Source: Thermaceae bacterium
GTDB lineage: Bacteria > Deinococcota > Deinococci > Deinococcales > Marinithermaceae
Reading direction: 5' to 3'
Length of the DNA: 18,257 bases
Assembly: GCA_015490435.1 (NCBI GenBank)
Contig: WFXV01000128.1
Coordinates: forward strand, 1-18,257
Part shown: positions 14,139-18,257 of the stretch, piece after piece
Position numbering within the stretch: the first letter of the stretch is position 1
Layout of the letters: each line of letters starts with the position of its first letter
Translations under genes and position numbers: made by a program
Notes under the pieces: model-generated
Seen by the model: only the letters and a program-made list of their open reading frames with translations
Told to the model about the DNA's origin: nothing
The model's database searches: none

Positions 14139-15569
14139 ATGAAGACCAAGATCGTAAGCCGCACCGTGCTCGCCGACCTGGAGACGCCGGTGACCGCGTA
14201 TCTGAAGCTCGCCGAGAAGAAGAGCCCGAGCTTCCTCCTCGAGTCGGTGGAGGCGGGCAAGCGCTGGAGCCGCTACTCGATTTTGGGCGTGGGGGCAAGG
14301 CGGGTCTTCCGGCTCAAAGACGGCGTCTTCACCATCAACGGAGAGAAAGTCGAGGCCAAGGACCCCCTCCGCACCTTATACGAAGCCATCTACCGCGAGA
14401 CCGAGGCCGAGGCCGAGCTCCCGCCCTTCTTCGGCGGGGCGGTGGGCTACGTGGCCTACGACCTCGTGCGCTATTACGAGGAACTCCCGGCGGAAAACCC
14501 GGACGACCTAAAGGCCCCCGACCTCCTCTTCGTCGAGCCCGAGGTGACCGTGGTCTTCGACCACTTCCGCCAGGTGATCCACCTCATGGCCCCGGCGGTG
14601 GGCGGGGGCCCGAGCGCCGAGAAGGAGGCGCTTGAAAAGCTCGCCTGGGCCGAAGCGAGGCTCAAAGGGCCGCTTCCCGGCGTGCCCGGCGAGCGGGGCG
14701 GCAAGAAGCACGCATTCACCCCCTGGATGAGCCGGGAGGCGTTTTTGGAAGCGGTGAAGCGGGCCAAGGAGTACATCTACGCCGGCGACATCTTCCAGGT
14801 GGTGCCCTCGGTGCGGTTTACGAGCACGCTCGGGGTTCACCCCTTCGCCATCTACCGCGCGCTCCGCACGGTAAACCCGAGCCCCTACATGGGCTACCTC
14901 GACCTCGGCGAGGTCACCCTGGTCTCGGCGAGCCCCGAGAGCCTGCTCCGCTCCGACGGCCGCCGGGTGACCACCCGCCCCATCGCCGGGACCCGGCCCC
15001 GGGGGAAGACCGAGGAGGAGGACCGCGCCCTCGCCGAGGAGCTCCTTCAAGACGAGAAGGAGCGGGCGGAGCACGTAATGCTCGTCGACCTCTCCCGGAA
15101 CGACCTCGGCCGGGTCTCGGAGTACGGCAGCGTCAAGGTCCCCGAGCTCATGGTGGTGGAGCGCTACTCCCACGTGATGCACATCGTCTCCACCGTGGAG
15201 GGGCGGCTCAGGCCCGACAAGACGCCGCTCGATGCCCTGGCCAGCGTGATTCCCATGGGCACGATCTCGGGGGCGCCCAAGATCCGGGCGATGGAGATCA
15301 TCGAGGAGCTCGAGCCCCTCCGCCGCGGGCCCTACGGCGGGTCGTTCGGTTACTTCGCCTACGACGGTCACATGGACATGGCCCTGACCTTACGCACCCT
15401 CGTCATCAAGGACGGCCGAGTCCACGTCCAGGCCGGCGCCGGCATCGTCGCCGACTCGGTCCCCGAGCGGGAGTACGAGGAGATCGAGAACAAGGCCAAG
15501 GCGATGATGCGGGCGGTGGGGCTCGCCGAGCAGGGGCTCGGCGAGCCGTACGGGGTACGTGGTACGTAG
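14139..15569 (+). CDS. trpE: Anthranilate synthase component I
   Basis: A 476-residue chorismate-utilising enzyme; with TrpG it converts chorismate and glutamine to anthranilate, the first step of tryptophan synthesis. The N-terminal SFLLES (31-36) forms the feedback-inhibitory tryptophan site together with NPSPYM (246-251). The chorismate domain shows IAGTRPRG (282-289), the HVMLVDLSRNDLGRV block (312-326), GAPKIRAME and GAGIVADSVPEREYEE. The ATG at 14139 follows GGGGAGGG; the frame is open upstream to 14058 across the attenuator, which is not coding. The last residues, GVRGT, and the TAG stop come from a 7-base repeat array, so the natural C-terminus appears altered by the insertion downstream. 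Confidence 0.96.
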   Translation: MKTKIVSRTVLADLETPVTAYLKLAEKKSPSFLLESVEAGKRWSRYSILGVGARRVFRLKDGVFTINGEKVEAKDPLRTLYEAIYRETEAEAELPPFFGGAVGYVAYDLVRYYEELPAENPDDLKAPDLLFVEPEVTVVFDHFRQVIHLMAPAVGGGPSAEKEALEKLAWAEARLKGPLPGVPGERGGKKHAFTPWMSREAFLEAVKRAKEYIYAGDIFQVVPSVRFTSTLGVHPFAIYRALRTVNPSPYMGYLDLGEVTLVSASPESLLRSDGRRVTTRPIAGTRPRGKTEEEDRALAEELLQDEKERAEHVMLVDLSRNDLGRVSEYGSVKVPELMVVERYSHVMHIVSTVEGRLRPDKTPLDALASVIPMGTISGAPKIRAMEIIEELEPLRRGPYGGSFGYFAYDGHMDMALTLRTLVIKDGRVHVQAGAGIVADSVPEREYEEIENKAKAMMRAVGLAEQGLGEPYGVRGT

Positions 15570-15575
15570 TGCGTG
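15548..15575 (+). repeat. Left heptamer array, four GTRCGTR-type units
   Basis: Four head-to-tail 7-base units begin at 15548, 15555, 15562 and 15569: GTACGGG, GTACGTG, GTACGTA, GTGCGTG. The third/fourth junction creates the TAG stop of trpE (15567-15569). The array overlaps the end of trpE and is the inverted counterpart of the array at 15959-15996. Confidence 0.85.
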
Positions 15576-15589
15576 GGAAGGAGCAAGCC

Positions 15590-15955
15590 ATGAACTCGGG
15601 CCCCAGGAGCCTTGAACAGCTCGAAATCTGGAACGAGGCCGTGGCTTTTAGCCAGACCATTTACCGCTTAAGCCAAGCATGGCCCGATGCTGAAAAGTTT
15701 GGCCTAACTTCGCAGATCCGGAGGGCCGCGGTCTCGATTCCGGCCAATCTGGCCGAAGGTCTGGGGCGAGGGCGGGCTGGGGAAATCGTCCGCTTTGCCC
15801 GGATCTCCCTCGGCAGCGCTTACGAGGTCTTCACCCTGCTCAAAATCGCCGAACAACTGGGTTACGCCGGGAGCTACCCACCCGCTTACTCCGAGCTCGA
15901 ACGTCTTACCAAGCGTCTTTCCGCCTACCTTCGCCACTGGGAGGGAAAACCATGA
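15590..15955 (+). CDS. Four-helix-bundle protein of the 23S rRNA intervening-sequence (IVP/S23) family
   Basis: A 121-residue, all-helical protein. Family marks: LEIWNEAV (11-18), EKFGLTSQIRRAAVSIPANL (35-54) followed by AEG (55-57), the strongly conserved core, then GEIVRFARISLGSAYEV (64-80) and FTLLKIAEQLGY (81-92). Relatives are encoded inside intervening sequences of 23S rRNA genes in several bacteria and as solitary genes; a paralogous fold is the Avd protein of diversity-generating retroelements. Their biochemical role is not established; nucleic-acid binding is suggested. ATG at 15590 is chosen because AAGGAG (15578-15583) precedes it; a GTG at 15569 lacks such a site. It overlaps trpG by ATGA. 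Codon use and GC are less extreme than in the neighbours, suggesting acquisition. It has no known role in tryptophan synthesis. Confidence 0.9.
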   Translation: MNSGPRSLEQLEIWNEAVAFSQTIYRLSQAWPDAEKFGLTSQIRRAAVSIPANLAEGLGRGRAGEIVRFARISLGSAYEVFTLLKIAEQLGYAGSYPPAYSELERLTKRLSAYLRHWEGKP

Positions 15956-16569
15956 AAACACCACGCACCACGTACCACGCACCACGCACTACGCACTTAT
16001 TAATCATCGACAACTACGACTCCTTTACCTACAACCTCGCCGACTACCTGGGTCAGCTGGGGGCTCGGCTCACGGTCTGGCGGAACGACCGGTTCGACCT
16101 CGACGACGTCGAGAAGCTCGACCCGGACGGGATCGTGATCAGCCCGGGGCCGGCGACCCCGGCCGAGGCCGGGCACTCGGTGGCGGTGGTGAGGCGCTAC
16201 TCCGGCAGATACCCCATCCTCGGGGTCTGCCTCGGCCACCAGGCGATCGGCGAGGCCTTCGGCGGCCGGGTGGTGCGGGCACCGAGGCCCATGCACGGCA
16301 AGACGAGCCCCATCGCCCACGACGGCACCGCCCTCTTCGAGGGCCTGCCCTCGCCCTTCGTCGCCACCCGCTACCACTCGCTCGTAGTGGTGGACATCCC
16401 CGAGGTGCTAAGGGTGAACGCCTGGGTCGACGAGGAGGGCACGCGGGTGGTCCAGGGCTTCGTCCACCGGGAGCACCCTACCTTCGGCGTCCAGTTCCAC
16501 CCCGAGAGCATCCTCACCGGGGTGGGGCTCGAGATCCTGAAACGGTTCTTGGAGGTGGTCCGCGCTTGA
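15952..16569 (+). CDS. trpG: Anthranilate synthase component II (glutamine amidotransferase)
   Basis: A 205-residue class I glutamine amidotransferase feeding ammonia to TrpE. Motifs: NYDSFTYN (21-28), oxyanion SPGPATP (64-70), nucleophile C93 in GVCLGHQAIG, and H183/E185 in VQFHPES. HGKTSPIAHDGTALFEGL (115-132) is typical of TrpG. Related proteins begin close to LLIIDNYDSF; here about 15 residues (MKTPRTTYHAPRTTH) precede it, encoded by the right heptamer array. The ATG at 15952 shares bases with the stop of the four-helix-bundle gene, so translation is coupled to the inserted gene. No better internal start is visible before LLIID, although TTA/ATC codons there rule out a standard start. It overlaps the next gene by TTGA. 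Confidence 0.95.
   Translation: MKTPRTTYHAPRTTHLLIIDNYDSFTYNLADYLGQLGARLTVWRNDRFDLDDVEKLDPDGIVISPGPATPAEAGHSVAVVRRYSGRYPILGVCLGHQAIGEAFGGRVVRAPRPMHGKTSPIAHDGTALFEGLPSPFVATRYHSLVVVDIPEVLRVNAWVDEEGTRVVQGFVHREHPTFGVQFHPESILTGVGLEILKRFLEVVRA
15959..15996 (-). repeat. Right heptamer array, five GTRCGTR units in inverted orientation
   Basis: On the minus strand, five contiguous units run from 15996 down to 15962: GTGCGTA, GTGCGTG, GTGCGTG, GTACGTG, GTGCGTG, then a partial GTG (15961-15959). On the plus strand they lie within the first codons of trpG and contain no stop codon. Confidence 0.88.
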
Positions 16570-17078
16570 AGCCCTGCCGCTTCGTCACCGGGCCGCCGGG
16601 GATCGGAAAGACCACCGCGGTCAGGCGGGCGGTGGCGCTCCTAAAGGAGAAGGGCCTTTCGCCCGGGGGCTTTTACACCGGCGAGCTCCGGGAGGCGGGG
16701 CGGCGGGTGGGGTTTTTCGTCGAGGACGTGGCCACCGGGCGGCGAGCGCGGCTTGCCGAACTCGGCCCCGGCGAGCCCCGGGTGGGGCGCTACCGGCTGG
16801 TGGAGGAGGGGCTCGAACTCGCGCGCCGCGCCCTCCAAACGGCGCTCCGGGAAGCCCAGGTCCTAGTCATCGACGAGGTGGGGCCAATGGAGCTCAAGGA
16901 CCCGGGACTAAGGGGGGCGATCGCGGCCGCCCTGGAGGCCGAAAAGCCCCTCTTCGGGAGCGTGCACGCGCGGAGCCAGGACCCCCTTTGCCGCCGGGTT
17001 CGGGAAGACTGCCTGGTCATGGTCTTGAACCGGGAAAACCGCGAGCGGGCCCCCACCTGGCTCGCCGAGGTCGTTTAG
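16566..17078 (+). CDS. THEP1-type nucleoside-triphosphatase
   Basis: A 170-residue P-loop NTPase of the THEP1/COG1618 family, common in archaea and thermophilic bacteria. Walker A is TGPPGIGKTT (8-17, K15); Walker B is VLVIDEVGPMEL (99-110, D103/E104), a highly typical string for the family. GGFYTGE (34-40) and GSVHARSQDP (131-140) are further family blocks. Characterised members hydrolyse NTPs slowly with broad specificity; the cellular role is unknown. The start is TTG at 16566, overlapping the trpG TGA stop (TTGA), and the gene ends 13 nt before trpD, so it is translated as part of the trp operon. No evidence ties it to tryptophan synthesis beyond position. Confidence 0.9.
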   Translation: MKPCRFVTGPPGIGKTTAVRRAVALLKEKGLSPGGFYTGELREAGRRVGFFVEDVATGRRARLAELGPGEPRVGRYRLVEEGLELARRALQTALREAQVLVIDEVGPMELKDPGLRGAIAAALEAEKPLFGSVHARSQDPLCRRVREDCLVMVLNRENRERAPTWLAEVV

Positions 17079-17091
17079 AGGAGGTAAGGCG

Positions 17092-18096
17092 ATGGAAGAA
17101 CTCAAAAAGGTGCTCGAAGGGGAAGTGCTCGGCGAAGAGGAGGCCTATCGGCTGATGCGGGCGGTGATGGAGGGCGCCCTTACCCCGGCCCAGCTCGGGG
17201 GGCTCCTCGTCGGGCTCAAGGTCCGGGGCGAGCGGGAGGCGGAGATCGCCGGGTTCGCCCGGGCGATGCGGGAGGCGGCGCGGCCGGTGGAGCTCGGGGG
17301 GCTCGAGGCCCTCGACGTCGTCGGCACCGGCGGCGACGGCCTGGGCACCCTCAACATCTCCACCGCGAGCGCCCTGGTCGCCGCCGCCGCCGGGATCCCG
17401 GTGGCCAAGCACGGGAACCGGGCGGCGAGCTCGAAGTCGGGCTCGGCCGACGTGCTTGAGGCCCTCGGGGTGAAGATCGAGCTCGAGCCCGAAGCGGTGG
17501 CGCGGCTCATCCGCGAGGTGGGGATCGGCTTCATCTACGCCCGGAGCTTCCACCCTGCGATGCGGCACGTCGCCCCGGTGCGCTCGGAGCTCAAGGTCCG
17601 CACCGTATTCAACCTGCTCGGGCCGCTGACGAACCCGGCCCGGCCCGCCTACTTCCTGCTCGGGGTCTTCGACCCCGCGCTGCTAGAGCCCATGGCCCGG
17701 GCGCTTTCCGCCCTCGGGGTCAAGCGGGCCCTCGTCGTGCACGGCGAGGGGGCGGACGAGCTCGTGCTCGGGGAGAACGAGGTGGCAGAGCTCACCGGGG
17801 GCGAGATCCGGCGCTACCGCCTCCACGCCCGCGAGCTCGGGCTAGAACCCGCGCCGATCGAGGCCCTGAAGGGCGGCACCCCGGAGGAAAACGCGGAGGT
17901 GATCCGCCGGATCCTCGCGGGCGAGGAAAAGGGCCCCAAAGCCGACGCCGTCGCTTTGAACGCCGGCGCCGCGATCTACGCCGCGGGCAGGGCGGAGAGC
18001 CTCAAGGCCGGCGTCGAGCGGGCAAAGGCCCTGCTTCAAAATGGTGAGCCGCTCGAGGTGCTCGAGCGGCTCGTCGAGCGCTCCAACGCGCTCTAG
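17092..18096 (+). CDS. trpD: Anthranilate phosphoribosyltransferase
   Basis: A 334-residue enzyme transferring the phosphoribosyl group of PRPP to anthranilate, the second step of tryptophan synthesis. PRPP-binding GTGGDGLGTLNIST (78-91) with D82 and N88, KHGNRA (106-111), and SGSADVLEALG (116-126) are intact, as are the anthranilate-site region HPAMRHVAPVR (about 154-164), NLLGPLTNP (about 174-182) and the metal-binding GADELVL. ATG at 17092 follows GAGGAGGTAAGG. Length is normal. The stop codon TAG (18094-18096) is part of a TCTAGT site that abuts the left end of the IS481-like element, so the protein appears undamaged by the insertion; trpC, trpF or other trp genes are not seen here. Confidence 0.96.
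   Translation: MEELKKVLEGEVLGEEEAYRLMRAVMEGALTPAQLGGLLVGLKVRGEREAEIAGFARAMREAARPVELGGLEALDVVGTGGDGLGTLNISTASALVAAAAGIPVAKHGNRAASSKSGSADVLEALGVKIELEPEAVARLIREVGIGFIYARSFHPAMRHVAPVRSELKVRTVFNLLGPLTNPARPAYFLLGVFDPALLEPMARALSALGVKRALVVHGEGADELVLGENEVAELTGGEIRRYRLHARELGLEPAPIEALKGGTPEENAEVIRRILAGEEKGPKADAVALNAGAAIYAAGRAESLKAGVERAKALLQNGEPLEVLERLVERSNAL
18046..18072 (+). repeat. Perfect 12-bp inverted repeat in the 3' end of trpD
   Basis: GAGCCGCTCGAG (18046-18057) and CTCGAGCGGCTC (18061-18072) are exact reverse complements with a 3-nt loop, inside codons for the last residues of TrpD. No T tract follows, so it is not a classical terminator. It could be an mRNA 3'-protecting or pausing hairpin, or a by-product of Leu-Glu-Arg codon runs. 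Confidence 0.6.
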
Positions 18097-18097
18097 T
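18092..18097. other. Putative IS481-type target site (NCTAGN)
   Basis: TCTAGT lies immediately before TGTAACC at 18098. Bordetella IS481 is known to insert at NCTAGN and duplicate it. The site contains the TAG stop of trpD. The matching copy at the other end is outside the window. Confidence 0.45.
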
Positions 18098-18116
18098 TGT
18101 AACCTCTCAACACGTT

Positions 18117-18189
18117 GTTCACTGGAGCCCCATACCCTGGTGCCTGTGAAGGCATGGCTTTCAGCACGAGAGGAGGGGCTCCAGTGAAC
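18117..18189 (+). promoter_or_regulatory. Long inverted repeat burying the transposase start codon
   Basis: GTTCACTGGAGCCCC (18117-18131) is exactly complementary to GGGGCTCCAGTGAAC (18175-18189), which includes the GTG start (18184-18186) and part of the AGGAGGGG Shine-Dalgarno (18171-18178). Between them TGCCT-GTGA-AGGCA (18141-18154) forms a GNRA-type hairpin. RNA entering from trpD would fold and block initiation. Confidence 0.7.
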
Positions 18190-18257
18190 AGCCACAAGAA
18201 CGCGCGGCTCACCTACCAAGGAAGGCGCATCCTTGTGTTCCGTATTATCCACGAAGG
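18184..18257 (+). CDS. IS481-family transposase, N-terminal fragment
   Basis: The first 24 residues are visible before the window ends. The opening MNSHKNARLT, followed by a GRRILVFRIIHE helix, is the standard start of IS481-family transposases (helix-turn-helix, then a DDE integrase core, both outside the window). The start is GTG at 18184 with AGGAGGGG about 5-8 bases upstream. Whether the gene is intact cannot be judged. Confidence 0.8.
   Translation, partial: MNSHKNARLTYQGRRILVFRIIHE

Larger units (their letters stand above)
15548..15996 (+). mobile_element. Intervening-sequence-like cassette: four-helix-bundle gene between inverted heptamer arrays
   Basis: A roughly 450-bp unit interrupts trpE-trpG. 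Its left end is four GTRCGTR-type heptamers, its right end five heptamers in opposite orientation, and its only gene is a four-helix-bundle protein related to 23S rRNA intervening-sequence proteins. The gene looks less GC-rich than its neighbours. The arms 15562-15576 and 15982-15996 are complementary at 14 of 15 positions, so the RNA can form a stem with the gene in the loop, like rRNA intervening sequences. Mobility is inferred from this layout; no target duplication is evident. Confidence 0.55.
18098..18257 (+). mobile_element. IS481-family insertion sequence, left end (partial)
   Basis: The transposase opening (18184 onward) identifies the family. The element's left terminus is taken as TGTAACCTCTCAACA (18098-18112), which begins TGT as IS481-family ends do and directly follows a CTAG site. 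The 3' part lies outside the window, so the right inverted repeat cannot be compared and the exact end is provisional. Confidence 0.6.

Noticed and set aside
15569..15589. GTG start for the four-helix-bundle gene overlapping the trpE stop
   Set aside because: There is no Shine-Dalgarno before it, while AAGGAG lies six bases before the ATG at 15590; kept only as a possible alternative.
15548..15996. Heptamer arrays considered as a CRISPR array
   Set aside because: Units are 7 bases, directly abutting, with no spacers, and the two arrays are in opposite orientations around a gene.

Overview
The window reads as a chromosomal segment of a thermophile of the Deinococcus-Thermus phylum, most likely the order Thermales (Thermus/Meiothermus/Oceanithermus/Marinithermus type); the genus cannot be fixed by eye. 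Reasons: very GC-rich coding DNA with G/C-ending codons; a 263-residue SSB with two OB folds per chain; a 16S rRNA gene that ends in its own terminator with no tRNA, 23S or 5S behind it (rRNA genes are split this way in Thermus); frequent GTG and TTG starts with stop/start overlaps; and thermophile-associated families (tungsten aldehyde:ferredoxin oxidoreductase, THEP1 NTPase). Genes fill the window densely. No gene-free stretch exceeds 300 bases; the longest gap between large genes is about 230 bases (13910-14138), and it is packed with regulatory signals.

Layout. (1) 1-211: 3' end of 16S rRNA plus terminator. (2) 226-1967, plus strand: a Nudix hydrolase overlapping nicotinate phosphoribosyltransferase (NAD salvage). 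(3) 2056-3864, plus: tungsten aldehyde:ferredoxin oxidoreductase with its own promoter, strong RBS and terminator. (4) 9920-3904, minus: tightly packed run deoB, cdaA (c-di-AMP synthase), ybbR/cdaR, def, fmt, S9 peptidase; nucleotide salvage, c-di-AMP signalling and N-terminal formyl-Met handling share one transcript. (5) 10481-9999, minus: small secreted, probably beta-barrel outer-membrane protein, with its own terminator. (6) 13909-10546, minus: the classic rpsF-ssb-rpsR-rplI run, a strong terminator, then dnaB. (7) 14032-18096, plus: a trp operon, trpL leader peptide - attenuator - trpE - [inserted four-helix-bundle gene] - trpG - THEP1-type NTPase - trpD. (8) 18098-18257: left end of an IS481-family insertion sequence abutting the trpD stop codon.

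The most unusual parts are in the trp region. The rpsF and trp promoters are divergent and appear to share one self-complementary -35 hexamer (TTGCAA, 13995-14000) at the centre of a 10-bp palindrome. The trp transcript probably starts at or next to the AUG of a 12-residue leader peptide with tandem Trp codons, followed by mutually exclusive antiterminator and terminator hairpins. Between trpE and trpG sits a roughly 450-bp cassette: a 23S-rRNA-intervening-sequence-type four-helix-bundle gene flanked by inverted arrays of a 7-base repeat (GTRCGTR). One array supplies the stop codon of trpE; the other encodes an extra N-terminal segment of TrpG. Its architecture (complementary ends around a four-helix-bundle gene) parallels rRNA intervening sequences, but in a protein operon. 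Downstream, an IS481-type element lies next to a TCTAGT site containing the trpD stop and carries a 15-bp inverted repeat that would bury its own transposase start codon.

Family assignments rest on motifs recognised by eye; promoters and RNA structures are inferred from sequence only.
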